Source: an uncultured Christensenellaceae bacterium (GTDB taxonomy: Bacteria > Bacillota > Clostridia > Christensenellales > Borkfalkiaceae). From it: a DNA stretch of 28,731 nt. Where the stretch lies: positions 1 to 28,731 of the forward strand of contig CAJUJO010000021.1 of NCBI GenBank assembly GCA_910586675.1, written 5' to 3'. Under the pieces are notes generated by a model that made no database searches, had not been told where the DNA came from, and saw only the letters and a program-made list of their open reading frames with translations. The position numbers and the translations under genes were made by a program. Positions within the stretch are counted from its first letter, which is position 1, and every line of letters starts with the position of its first letter. This document shows positions 1-7,802 of the stretch, one piece after another.

Positions 1-42
1 CTCGTATAGACAAGGGGGCGCGTAATACTCTTTTTGAGGAAT

Positions 43-765
43 TTATTCGTTGACTATACCCTGTTTTAGGTACTTTAATTTCTTTTTAAGTGTTGCATTG
101 GCATTGTTTAGATCTGCTTTGGAAAGGTATAATACGGTTATATTTCTTTCAGTACAAAGTTTTGGGTAAATAGATTGTTTGTATTTTTTTATTTCGGTAT
201 ATTTAACGTTGCTTTCATCGAAGCCCCAAAATTCTATGTAAATATCATTTATGCCATTATATTCAGGGATATAGAAATCAGGGTGAATATCGTGAGCTTC
301 GTCTATGTCTAATACTGTTTCATAAGCATGATTGATTTTTTCTTTGAACAGCCAATCATCTATGATTTTTTCAGATAGACTTTTTACCATATGACCGTCG
401 TCGCAAGTTAATTCACTTTGGTACTCTGCTTCAAGTTTGAAAAACTCGGTACATTTTTTGATTTGAAGATATACAATTTTATCTTTATATTTGCTATAAC
501 AAGAACGACAGAAATGTTTTCCGTTGGACGGTTCACCGCAAATAATGCATGTAAGTTCCGAATTTTCTTTTCCGTGTTCGATAGAATCTGTTGGTTTTGA
601 AATTGCAGAATTTTTACAACTAGGGCAAGTATCAGCAGATAAGTGCCATGTTCCGCATTTTTCGCATTTGGTAATTTTTCCGTCTGCTTTCAATTGTAAG
701 TGTTCACGACAGAATGGATAATACGACCACCCTGCTTTGCCGCAAATTACGCAAGTTTTTCCCAT
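43..765 (-). CDS. Zinc-ribbon protein with C-terminal PD-(D/E)XK-like nuclease domain
   Basis: This is a 240-residue protein in AT-rich DNA. The N-terminal half has repeated zinc-ribbon cysteines: C5/C8 with C19/H22, C34/C37 with C47/C50, and C73/C76 with C86/C89. The C-terminal half has the layout of a PD-(D/E)XK-like nuclease: an SLSEKI helix with E132, HPDF with D163, IYIEFWG with E178, and a later lysine-rich EIKKYK. Similar domains are found in small Vsr/DUF559-like nucleases and at helicase ends. The start chosen is the ATG at 765, preceded by GGAGGG; an in-frame TTG further upstream falls inside the leader hairpin. A sigma-70 promoter and a 160-nt structured leader lie upstream. The nuclease fold is inferred from motifs and the substrate is unknown. 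It could act in defence or belong to a mobile element. Confidence 0.6.
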   Translation of the reverse strand: MGKTCVICGKAGWSYYPFCREHLQLKADGKITKCEKCGTWHLSADTCPSCKNSAISKPTDSIEHGKENSELTCIICGEPSNGKHFCRSCYSKYKDKIVYLQIKKCTEFFKLEAEYQSELTCDDGHMVKSLSEKIIDDWLFKEKINHAYETVLDIDEAHDIHPDFYIPEYNGINDIYIEFWGFDESNVKYTEIKKYKQSIYPKLCTERNITVLYLSKADLNNANATLKKKLKYLKQGIVNE

Positions 766-781
766 AATAACCCTCCGACAA

Positions 782-815
782 ATAAAAAAGAGATACGCAA
801 TAGTGAGCGTACCTC
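782..815 (-). terminator. Attenuator-like intrinsic terminator in the nuclease-gene leader
   Basis: On the minus strand a 9-bp stem (GAGGTACGC with GCGTATCTC, one G-U pair, 8-nt loop) is followed directly by TTTTTT. It ends only 17 nt before the nuclease ATG, between promoter and gene. It would therefore stop transcription of that gene unless prevented. Confidence 0.7.
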
Positions 816-840
816 TTCCCAAAATGTACTCTCTCTATTG
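798..840 (-). promoter_or_regulatory. Candidate antiterminator overlapping the terminator
   Basis: On the minus strand CAATAGAGAGAGTAC (840-826) can pair with GTACGCTCACTATTG (812-798) at 13 of 15 positions. The second segment overlaps both arms of the terminator stem, so the two folds exclude each other. This is the usual architecture of a transcription-attenuation leader. The ligand or protein that would choose between the folds is not evident. Confidence 0.5.
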
Positions 841-842
841 TT

Positions 843-925
843 GCTACACAAAAATTTCAAGCGAAATGTAAAAAAGAGAATACAGTTTTGTCGGTATTCT
901 TCGCTTGAATATTCTTTTGTGTAGC
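843..925 (-). ncRNA. Long 5'-terminal hairpin of the nuclease-gene leader RNA
   Basis: The predicted transcript starts at about 925, exactly at the outer base of a long hairpin. The outer stem pairs GCTACACAAAA with TTTTGTGTAGC, the middle stem TTCAAGCGAA with TTCGCTTGAA, and the inner stem AGAATAC with GTATTCT. About 28 pairs are interrupted by small bulges. It may protect the 5' end, act as an aptamer-like sensor, or form a small RNA ending at the 782-815 terminator. Confidence 0.5.
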
Positions 926-931
926 GTTATT

Positions 932-960
932 ATAATAGCTGATTTTAAGAGCAATGTCAA
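932..960 (-). promoter_or_regulatory. Sigma-70 promoter of the nuclease gene
   Basis: TTGACA (960-955), a 17-nt spacer and TATTAT (937-932). The +1 falls near 925, the base of the long leader hairpin. Confidence 0.75.
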
Positions 961-972
961 GTGAGAATTGTC

Positions 973-988
973 GTTGCGACGTCGCAAC
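973..988. promoter_or_regulatory. 16-bp perfect palindrome, possible operator
   Basis: GTTGCGACGTCGCAAC is a perfect palindrome 12 nt upstream of the -35 box of the minus-strand promoter and about 85 nt before the transposase start. It could be a regulator site for either direction. No regulator is identifiable. Confidence 0.35.
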
Positions 989-1073
989 AGGTAAAATTTT
1001 CCATTTATAGGGTATTTCCCGTAGGGTAATTCACTCTGCAAGAGTATTTTAACATAAGGATAACGAAAGATTT

Positions 1074-2066
1074 ATGACAAACGAATTAAGACGGTGGAAC
1101 AATCCGTATTCCCCCAAAGAGAAAGAAAAAGCGTTGCGATTGTTGAAACGCAACACCATTGAATTTGTGGCGCATCGGTATCATTGCACGATTCAGACAA
1201 TTTACCGTTGGCGGCGACAGTACGACGGCACTTTGCAAAGTCTTGCAAACGGTTCACACCGTCCGCACACTCCTCACCCGAACGCGCAGACGGAAGAAGA
1301 GAAAAAGCATATCCGCGATCTAATCCACCGTAACCCGAATATCGGCTTGAACGAGTTGTACGGAAAATTGCGGCTGAATTATGCCTATTCTCGCAACCCC
1401 GCTACGCTTTACCGATATTTGCGGCGCAATGGGTTCTATGAGAATGTTCGGAAACGGAAGCCGTATAAGCCCAAGCCCTATGATACGCCTGAACAAATCG
1501 GCGTGAAATGGCAATTCGACGTGAAGCACGTTCCGAGAGAGTGCGCGGCAAGTTCTATCATTGACGATATGAAGTTTTATCAATATACCGTGATAGACGA
1601 AGCTACGCGCGAACGGTTCATTTATCCCTATCAAGAGCAAACCGCAGATAATTCGGTGGATTGTATTAAGCGGGCAATCGTCTATTTTGGATATAAGCCG
1701 CAGATTATCCAAACGGATAATGGTGCGGAATTTACGTTCACGCAAGAAGTTAAAAACGGGCGCAAGCACACGTTCAGGAAGTTTTGTGAGGAACAGGAAA
1801 TTTTTCACAAGCTCAATAAACCGCGAACGCCCCGCCATAACGGAAAGGTAGAACGTTCCCACCGTTCGGACAACGAGCGGTTTTATCGGTTTTTGCGGTT
1901 TCATAGCTTCGAGGACTTAAAAACGCAAATGAAAGCGTATTTGCGGCGGTCGAATGAAATTCCTATGAGCGTACTCAAAAGCCGCGACGGAACGCGCAAG
2001 TGGCTCACCCCCAAAGAGAAGCGGAAAGAATTGCTCTTGCTTGATTGGGGCGTAATCGAAGAGTAA
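1074..2066 (+). CDS. IS481-type DDE transposase
   Basis: This 330-residue transposase has an N-terminal helix-turn-helix (about 15-55, ending TIYRWRRQYDG) and a second HTH-like segment (about 75-125). An rve/integrase catalytic core follows, with D149 (WQFDVKHV), D215 (QTDNGAEF) and E260 (NGKVERSHR). The RPRTPRHNGKVERSHR-like block matches IS481-family enzymes of Firmicutes. The frame is intact and of normal length, so the enzyme may be active. The ATG has only a weak, distant AAGGA. I could not find convincing terminal inverted repeats on either side; the left boundary probably lies between about 960 and 1040 and the right before about 2220. An intrinsic terminator follows at 2226. Confidence 0.85.
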   Translation: MTNELRRWNNPYSPKEKEKALRLLKRNTIEFVAHRYHCTIQTIYRWRRQYDGTLQSLANGSHRPHTPHPNAQTEEEKKHIRDLIHRNPNIGLNELYGKLRLNYAYSRNPATLYRYLRRNGFYENVRKRKPYKPKPYDTPEQIGVKWQFDVKHVPRECAASSIIDDMKFYQYTVIDEATRERFIYPYQEQTADNSVDCIKRAIVYFGYKPQIIQTDNGAEFTFTQEVKNGRKHTFRKFCEEQEIFHKLNKPRTPRHNGKVERSHRSDNERFYRFLRFHSFEDLKTQMKAYLRRSNEIPMSVLKSRDGTRKWLTPKEKRKELLLLDWGVIEE

Positions 2067-2072
2067 GCGCGG

Positions 2073-2175
2073 GTCAACGATCTGAGCGAACTTGCAGCGC
2101 GAAGCACCGGCGGCAAGTTCCGCGGTCAAAATTCGAAGTCAACGATCTGGGCGAACAAGCTGCGCGAAACAACGT
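2073..2175. repeat. Imperfect direct repeat pair downstream of the transposase
   Basis: GTCAACGATCTGAGCGAAC at 2073-2091 recurs as GTCAACGATCTGGGCGAAC at 2138-2156 (18 of 19). Similarity weakens over the next 15 nt around a shared GCGCGAA. The unit spacing is 65 bp. It may be part of the element's right end or transposase-binding repeats. Confidence 0.5.
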
Positions 2176-2225
2176 AGCGAATATAAACCGTTGTAATACG
2201 GTTTTTTCGGCATACAAAAAATAAA

Positions 2226-2265
2226 AACGGGGTTGATTCCATTGTGGGATTCAACCCGTTTTTTT
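2226..2265 (+). terminator. Intrinsic terminator after the transposase
   Basis: A GC-rich stem (AACGGGGTTGATTCC against GGGATTCAACCCGTT, with small bulges) is followed by seven T. An A-rich flank on the left also gives a T tract on the minus strand, so it may insulate both directions. The rest of 2266-2425 has no gene. It contains an AT-rich nested hairpin at 2311-2354 (TTTTTCAAA/TTTGAAAAA outside GATTTTT/AAAAATC), possibly the end of the tsaD transcript, and TTGACA-N9-TGTCAA at 2359-2379. Confidence 0.7.
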
Positions 2266-2425
2266 GTTCTTCGGCTCTCGAAACGCTTTCGAAATAGCTA
2301 AAAATGCCCATTTTTCAAAAATTTTTTCGATTTTTCCGAAAAATCTTTGAAAAAGTCATTGACAAACCTACACTGTCAACGTTTTACCGTAATCAAAATA
2401 TATGACAAACGAAACGAGAAATCGT

Positions 2426-3451
2426 TCAGCGCAGCGGAATACTCGCCACGGCATTGAGCGTAAGAGGCGCGAAATTTCCCGCGCGGTATTGAACAAGCCC
2501 TTCCGCTGCGATCATCGCCGCGTTGTCCGTACAGTGTTTTATCGAGGGAAGAACGAGTTTTAACCCCGCCCGCGCGCAGGCATCGGTCAAATGATTTCGC
2601 AGATACCCGTTCGCCGCGACACCGCCGCCCGCCGTAACCGTTTGAACGCCGCACTCCTTCGCCGCTTCAACCGCTTTTCGCACGAGAATATCGAGCGCCG
2701 CGCTCTGAAAGGACGCCGCCACGTCCGCGCGGTTCCATTTCTCCCCGCGCTGCTCGGCGGTATGGCAATAATTGATGACCGCCGTTTTTAAGCCGCTGTA
2801 CGAAAAATTGTAACCACCTTCCCCCTTCAACATTTTCGGCATGGGAACGCAAGGCGAGCCCTCACGCGCCAACGCTTCGATATGCGGTCCGCCCGGATAC
2901 GGCAAGCCGAGTACGCGCGCGACTTTGTCGAATGCTTCGCCCGCGGCGTCGTCGAGCGTGCCGCCGAGCACCTTAAACTCCGTTGCCGTCTTGGTATGCA
3001 GAATCGCCGTGTGTCCGCCGCTCGCAAGGAGCGTGATGTACGGCGGTTCCAGCGTTTCGTCTTCCAGATAGCATGCGGCAAGGTGCCCGCGGATATGATT
3101 GACGGCGATGAGCGGAACGTTCAGCCCGTAAGCAAACGCCTTAGCAAAGGAAAGCCCCACGAGAAGAGACCCCAAAAGCCCCGCCCCGTAGGTTACGGCG
3201 ACGGCGTCGAGTTCTTCTTTTTTTACCCCCGCGTTTTTCAAAGCGCGCGCGACGACTCCATCTACCGCATCGGTATGCGCGCGGGAAGCGATTTCGGGCA
3301 CGACCCCGCCGAATTTCGCCTGCACCGCCGCGGAAGACACGATTTCGTCCGACAGCAGCCTTCTGCCGCGAACAACGGCGGCTGCCGTTTCGTCGCAAGA
3401 CGATTCAATCCCCAAAATCAAGGGCTCTTTTTTCTGATAAATATGCTCCAT
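2426..3451 (-). CDS. tsaD: tRNA N6-adenosine threonylcarbamoyltransferase TsaD
   Basis: TsaD transfers the threonylcarbamoyl group from TC-AMP to A37 of ANN-decoding tRNAs, working in the cytoplasm with TsaB and TsaE. The 341-residue protein has the ASKHA-fold start LILGIESSCDET and the metal-binding HIRGH (H119, H123). It also has the GGGVAANGYLR nucleotide-binding segment and the CTDNAAMIA block with a conserved Asp. Length is normal. It is the last gene of a secA-prfB-tsaD run, 36 nt after prfB, with a small hairpin in the gap (3462-3481). The ATG at 3451 has no strong Shine-Dalgarno sequence, but the protein start fits the family. TsaB, TsaE and TsaC are not in the window. Confidence 0.97.
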   Translation of the reverse strand: MEHIYQKKEPLILGIESSCDETAAAVVRGRRLLSDEIVSSAAVQAKFGGVVPEIASRAHTDAVDGVVARALKNAGVKKEELDAVAVTYGAGLLGSLLVGLSFAKAFAYGLNVPLIAVNHIRGHLAACYLEDETLEPPYITLLASGGHTAILHTKTATEFKVLGGTLDDAAGEAFDKVARVLGLPYPGGPHIEALAREGSPCVPMPKMLKGEGGYNFSYSGLKTAVINYCHTAEQRGEKWNRADVAASFQSAALDILVRKAVEAAKECGVQTVTAGGGVAANGYLRNHLTDACARAGLKLVLPSIKHCTDNAAMIAAEGLVQYRAGNFAPLTLNAVASIPLR

Positions 3452-3461
3452 AAAACCGAAA

Positions 3462-3481
3462 TTCCCGCTTGTTTGCGGGAA
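3462..3481 (-). promoter_or_regulatory. Hairpin between prfB and tsaD
   Basis: A 7-bp perfect stem (TTCCCGC/GCGGGAA, 6-nt loop) covers the expected ribosome-binding region of tsaD. No T run follows at once, so it is more likely a translational or processing element than a terminator. Confidence 0.35.
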
Positions 3482-3487
3482 ATCCTT

Positions 3488-4585
3488 TTACGATTTTTTC
3501 AAATAGTCGATAATAAAGCCCTGAATGTCGCCGTCCATGACCGCCTGAATGTCGCCCATCTCGTAGCCCGTTCTGTGGTCTTTGGCGAGCGTATAGGGGC
3601 AGAACACGTAAGAGCGGATCTGCGAACCCCATTCGATTTTTTTGGTTTCCCCTTTCAGTGCCGCTTCCTCTGCCATGCGCTCTTCGATTTGCCGCTCGAT
3701 GAGCTTTGAGCGAAGATATTTGAACGCCATTTCCTTGTTCTGGAGCTGGGAGCGCTCGTTCTGGCAGGTTACGACGATACCCGTCGGAAAGTGCGTGATG
3801 CGGATCGCCGTTTCCGTCTTGTTGACCTTCTGTCCGCCCGCGCCCGAGGAGCGGTAAACGTCGATGCGGATATCCTCGTCTTTGATCACGACATCGCCGT
3901 CGTCGTCCACTTCCGGCATAACTTCGAGAGAAGCGAAGGAGGTTTGGCGGCGCTTATTCGCGTCGAACGGAGAAATGCGGACAAGCCGATGCACGCCGAT
4001 TTCCGCTTTGAGATAGCCGTAAGCGTTTTCCCCTTCCACCTTGAAGTCCACCGATTTCAAACCCGCGCCGTCGCCCGCCAATCGGTCGATTTCGGTAACT
4101 TTGAAACCGTTCTTTTCGGCATAGCGGCAATACATGCGGTAGAGCATGGCGCACCAATCGCACGCTTCCGTGCCGCCCGCGCCCGCATGGAGCGCCATCA
4201 ATGCGTTGGCGCCGTCGTACTTTCCACGGAGGAGCGCGCGGATGCGCATTTCCTCGATGTCCTTTTCCGCCGCCGCCATCATTTTATCCAATTCGGAAAC
4301 GAGCTCTTCCTCCTCCGTTTCCTCGATGAGATCGATAATTTCGTTTGCGTCGTCGAGCGCCTTTCTTCCCTTTTCGTAGGAAGCGAGCTTGCCCTCTATC
4401 GAGGAAATCTCCCGCCCGATTTTTGCCGAACGTTCCAAATCCTGCCATACCTCCGGCTTCTCCTGCTCGGCTTTAAGCGCTTCGAGTTGACCGTAGCGGT
4501 TATCGATGTCGAGCGCATATTTAGCTTCGGCAAGCGTTTCTTCAAGCGCCTTTATTTTAAGTCTGTAATCGTCTGCCTTAAACAT
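3488..4585 (-). CDS. prfB: Peptide chain release factor 2
   Basis: RF2 reads UGA and UAA stop codons in the ribosomal A site and triggers peptide release. The 365-residue protein carries the SPF codon-recognition tripeptide (205-207) and the GGQ peptidyl-hydrolysis motif (250-252, in SSGAGGQKVNKTE). The +1 programmed frameshift that autoregulates prfB in many bacteria is absent. At the usual place, around codons 25-26, the gene reads CTC GAC in one continuous frame, with no in-frame TGA. The ATG at 4585 has AAGGAA upstream. secA-prfB adjacency is conserved in Firmicutes and supports an operon. A hairpin (4608-4634) in the 77-nt gap from secA may attenuate read-through. Confidence 0.97.
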   Translation of the reverse strand: MFKADDYRLKIKALEETLAEAKYALDIDNRYGQLEALKAEQEKPEVWQDLERSAKIGREISSIEGKLASYEKGRKALDDANEIIDLIEETEEEELVSELDKMMAAAEKDIEEMRIRALLRGKYDGANALMALHAGAGGTEACDWCAMLYRMYCRYAEKNGFKVTEIDRLAGDGAGLKSVDFKVEGENAYGYLKAEIGVHRLVRISPFDANKRRQTSFASLEVMPEVDDDGDVVIKDEDIRIDVYRSSGAGGQKVNKTETAIRITHFPTGIVVTCQNERSQLQNKEMAFKYLRSKLIERQIEERMAEEAALKGETKKIEWGSQIRSYVFCPYTLAKDHRTGYEMGDIQAVMDGDIQGFIIDYLKKS

Positions 4586-4607
4586 ATCAATTCCTTATTT
4601 TCGCCAA

Positions 4608-4634
4608 AATCTCCGAGCAAAAAACTCGGAGATT
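4608..4634 (-). terminator. Hairpin between secA and prfB, weak or partial terminator
   Basis: A 10-bp perfect stem AATCTCCGAG/CTCGGAGATT with a 7-nt loop is followed by only TTGGCGAAAAT on the minus strand. The stem is strong but the T tract is poor, so it may set the secA:prfB ratio rather than stop transcription. Confidence 0.5.
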
Positions 4635-4662
4635 AATTCGCAATCGGTTTACCCCGTTTCGA

Positions 4663-7584
4663 TTACGGTTTTCCGTGGCACTTTTTATACTTCAAGCCGC
4701 TCCCGCACGGACAGGGATCGTTCGCGCCGACCTTAACCTTCTTGGGCATAGAAGCGGGATTGAACTTCTGCGAACCGTTGGTTTTTAAGCTGTCTACGTC
4801 GACGACGGGCTTTACGTCGGCAACGCTCGGCGCGACGGATTCCTCTTTCGCAGGCACAGGTACGGAAGCCTTGTCGCCCTGATCGGGCGCGGACGGTCTT
4901 GTGTATCCGCTCGTCGGCATAACCCGCGGGACGGGCTGCTGACGAACCTCGAGACGCACCTTCAAGAGCATTGCAATCGTATTCGTCTGAATGCGTTCGA
5001 TCATCTCGTCAAACATCGCGAACCCTTCTTGCTTATAGGAAATGATGGGATCCACCTGACCGTAAGCGCGGAGTCCGATTCCCTTGCGGAGCTGATCCAT
5101 CGCGTCGATATGATCGATCCAGTTGCGGTCGACGTTCATAAGGAGAATTCGGCGCTCTACGTCGGCATAGTCGATTCCCGTTTCCGCCTTGATATTTTCG
5201 AGTTTTTCCTCGTAGCACTTCCTGGTTTTTTCGGATATTTTCTTAATCGCAACGTCATATTCCCACTTTTCCAGCTTCTCGCGGGTAACGTAATTGCTGC
5301 CTTCGGGTATGAGCTTCTGTTCGAGCGCGCGATTAAGATCCTCTTCGTTCCATTTTTCGGGCATATCGTCGGCGTTCACCGCGCCGCGTACGACGCTCTC
5401 GACGAAATCGGGAATGAATTTCACGACCTGCTCGTGAACGTTTTCCCCCTTCAAGACCTTCATTCTTTCGGCATACATGATCATGCGCTGCTTGTTCATG
5501 ACATCGTCGTATTGCAGAACGTTCTTTCTTACGCCGAAGTTTCTGCCTTCGATTTGTTTCTGCGCATATTCGATGAGCCGCGTTAATATCTTCGCTTCCA
5601 AACACTCGTCCTCTTCCATTTTGGAACGAGCATAAATACTCTTCATGCGCTCGCCGCCGAAACGCTTCATCAAATCATCTTCAAGGGAAATGAAGAACAC
5701 CGAGGCGCCGACGTCGCCCTGACGACCGGAACGACCGCGGAGCTGATTGTCGATACGGCGGGATTCGTGCCGTTCGGTACCGATGATACACAGCCCGCCC
5801 GCTTCGATGACGCGCGCCTTTTCCTCTTCCGTCTTTTCTTTATAAGAAGCGTAGAGCTTCTGATAGCGTTCGCGCACCTTTTGCGTTTCTTCGTCCACAT
5901 CGGCGTAACTCGTCGCAAGCTCAATGGTTTCGCGCTCCACGCCCTCTTCGCGCAAACGCTTTTTCGCGAGATATTCGGCGTTTCCGCCCAGCAAAATATC
6001 GGTGCCGCGCCCCGCCATGTTGGTGGCTATGGTTACGGCGCCGAAACGCCCCGCTTGCGCGACGATTTCCGCTTCGCGCTCGTGGTTCTTCGCGTTCAGA
6101 ATGTTATGCTGAATGCCGTTTCTGCGCAATAAGCGGGAGATCTCCTCCGATTTTTCCACCGAAACGGTACCCACGAGAACGGGCTGCCCCTTTTCGTGGC
6201 GCTCGGCGATTTCGCGGACGATAGCCTTCTTCTTGCCTTCGACGGTAGCAAAAATTTTATCGTGCAAGTCCACCCTGCGCACGGGCATATTGGTAGGGAT
6301 CTCGATAACGTCGAGCGAATAGATGGTGCGGAATTCTCCCTCCTCCGTCTTAGCAGTACCCGTCATGCCCGAAAGCTTTTTGTAAAGACGGAAGTAATTC
6401 TGGAAGGTGATGGTCGCGTACGTCTTATTTTCTTCGCGAACCTTTACGCCTTCTTTTGCTTCGATTGCCTGGTGCAAGCCGTCCGAATAGCGGCGACCGA
6501 TCATAAGACGACCCGTAAATTCGTCGACGATGACGATTTCGCCGTCGTTGATGATATATTCCTCGTTGAGATGGAAGAGCTTGTGCGCTTTGAGCGCCTG
6601 TTGAATATGATGGTTGAGCGACGCATGGGAAATATCCGCGATATTATCCACGTTGAAGAAGCGCTCCGCCTTCTCCGCGCCGAATTCGGTGAGCTGCACC
6701 TGCTTATCCTTGCGCTCGATGACGTAATCCCAATTGCGTGCTTCCGCCGCGGCGAGCTTTCTTTCGCCTGAGGATTCCCCGCGCTTTGCCGCCTTCCTCG
6801 CCTGCGCTTCGGCGTTCTCCGCATCCTTCAAATCGTCGTCAAAACCTCCTGTGAGCGTGCGGACGAACTTGTCCACCTGCTCGTAGAGCGAAGAAGACTG
6901 CTCCCCTTTTCCCGAAATGATGAGCGGGGTTCTCGCTTCGTCGATAAGAATGGAGTCCACCTCGTCCACGATAGCGAAAGAAAGCTCCCGCTGCACCATA
7001 AGCTTTAAGTCGGATTTCAAGTTGTCGCGCAGATAATCGAAACCGAATTCGTTGTTTGTTCCGTAAGTAACGTCGCAATTATAGGCCTCGCGCTTTGCGT
7101 TGTCGTCCATGCCGGGAACGACGACGCCCACCGTAAGCCCCATGAATTTATGAACTTTTCCCATCCACTCGGCGTCGCGCTTTGCGAGGTAGTCGTTCAC
7201 GGTTACGATATGGACGCCCTTGCCCGACAGCGCATTGAGGTATGCGGGAAGCGTCGATACGAGCGTTTTTCCTTCGCCCGTTCTCATTTCGGCGATACGC
7301 CCCTGATGCAAACAGATACCGCCGACGATCTGAACGTGGAAGTGCTTCATGCCGAGCACGCGCCAGCTGGCTTCCCGAAGCGCCGCAAAGGCATCGAAGA
7401 GAATATCGTCGAGCGTTTCACCCTTTTGCAGGCGTTCCTTTAACAAAATAGTTTGGTTTTTCAGCTCCGCGTCGCTCATCGCGGCATATTTGCCCTCTAA
7501 GCTTTCCACGCGCAGCGCCATTTTATTGAGCTTTTTCAAGCTCCTGCGGCTGTCGCCGCCCATTAAATAACCGATAAGTCCCAT
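4663..7584 (-). CDS. secA: Preprotein translocase ATPase SecA
   Basis: SecA is the peripheral motor that drives Sec-dependent export through SecYEG. The 973-residue protein has the Walker A segment RTGEGKT (101-107) and the DEVD Walker B box (207-210). It has a second helicase half with GRGTDILLGGN and the QLRGRSGRQGD block, a helical scaffold/wing region, and a C-terminal SEC-C zinc motif (CPCGSGLKYKKCH) preceded by a Pro/Ser-rich linker. A charged, lysine/alanine-rich insert follows the GGFDDDL segment (about residues 245-275). The ATG at 7584 has GGAG about 10 nt upstream. It heads the secA-prfB-tsaD group. Two genes converge on neither side, so the 7585-7802 gap must hold its promoter. 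Confidence 0.98.
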   Translation of the reverse strand: MGLIGYLMGGDSRRSLKKLNKMALRVESLEGKYAAMSDAELKNQTILLKERLQKGETLDDILFDAFAALREASWRVLGMKHFHVQIVGGICLHQGRIAEMRTGEGKTLVSTLPAYLNALSGKGVHIVTVNDYLAKRDAEWMGKVHKFMGLTVGVVVPGMDDNAKREAYNCDVTYGTNNEFGFDYLRDNLKSDLKLMVQRELSFAIVDEVDSILIDEARTPLIISGKGEQSSSLYEQVDKFVRTLTGGFDDDLKDAENAEAQARKAAKRGESSGERKLAAAEARNWDYVIERKDKQVQLTEFGAEKAERFFNVDNIADISHASLNHHIQQALKAHKLFHLNEEYIINDGEIVIVDEFTGRLMIGRRYSDGLHQAIEAKEGVKVREENKTYATITFQNYFRLYKKLSGMTGTAKTEEGEFRTIYSLDVIEIPTNMPVRRVDLHDKIFATVEGKKKAIVREIAERHEKGQPVLVGTVSVEKSEEISRLLRRNGIQHNILNAKNHEREAEIVAQAGRFGAVTIATNMAGRGTDILLGGNAEYLAKKRLREEGVERETIELATSYADVDEETQKVRERYQKLYASYKEKTEEEKARVIEAGGLCIIGTERHESRRIDNQLRGRSGRQGDVGASVFFISLEDDLMKRFGGERMKSIYARSKMEEDECLEAKILTRLIEYAQKQIEGRNFGVRKNVLQYDDVMNKQRMIMYAERMKVLKGENVHEQVVKFIPDFVESVVRGAVNADDMPEKWNEEDLNRALEQKLIPEGSNYVTREKLEKWEYDVAIKKISEKTRKCYEEKLENIKAETGIDYADVERRILLMNVDRNWIDHIDAMDQLRKGIGLRAYGQVDPIISYKQEGFAMFDEMIERIQTNTIAMLLKVRLEVRQQPVPRVMPTSGYTRPSAPDQGDKASVPVPAKEESVAPSVADVKPVVDVDSLKTNGSQKFNPASMPKKVKVGANDPCPCGSGLKYKKCHGKP

Positions 7585-7629
7585 TGAACTACTCCGTCCA
7601 CGCCGAAAGGCGCAATTTTTTACCTATCT

Positions 7630-7657
7630 ATATTACTATATTTTCCCAAAAAAACAA
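7630..7657 (-). promoter_or_regulatory. Probable secA promoter
   Basis: TTGTTT (7657-7652), a 16-nt spacer and TAATAT (7635-7630). A CGCC/GGCG mini-hairpin lies between it and the secA Shine-Dalgarno. The remainder of the gap (7694-7750) holds a nested AT-rich inverted repeat (GGCGAAATTTTTT with AAAAAATCGCC) with no gene. Confidence 0.45.
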
Positions 7658-7771
7658 AGCGTTTTTAAGAACTTTTTCCTTATTTTAATTGTAAGGCGAA
7701 ATTTTTTAACGACTTTCTCCGACGAAACGGAAAAAATCGCCTTTTTCCGCAGTACTGTGTGCGCTGCAAAC

Positions 7772-7797
7772 AAAAAAGCCGCGGGCTTCCCCGCGGC
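7772..7797 (-). terminator. Intrinsic terminator of the DeoC-like gene
   Basis: An 8-bp perfect GC stem (GCCGCGGG/CCCGCGGC, 4-nt loop) is followed by TTTTTTG on the minus strand, six nt after the stop of the upstream CDS. Confidence 0.85.
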
Positions 7798-7802
7798 GCG
7801 CG

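Noticed and set aside
844..1041. 65-codon minus-strand frame upstream of the nuclease gene
   Set aside because: It overlaps the mapped promoter and the leader hairpins of the nuclease gene and has no family resemblance.
2359..2379. Promoter from TTGACA at 2359
   Set aside because: No -10 box lies at 16-18 nt and no plus-strand gene follows; it is noted only as an inverted pair with TGTCAA.
3462..3481. Intrinsic terminator between prfB and tsaD
   Set aside because: The stem is good but the following TTTCGGTTTT is a weak tract directly at the tsaD start, so it was listed as a hairpin only.
2882..3709. Long plus-strand frame opposite tsaD and prfB
   Set aside because: It is the antisense of two well-identified genes, its composition follows their codon pattern, and no ribosome-binding site or family match is visible.
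3791..4636. Plus-strand open frame opposite prfB
   Set aside because: Antisense shadow of RF2 with Arg/Phe-rich low-complexity content and no start signals.
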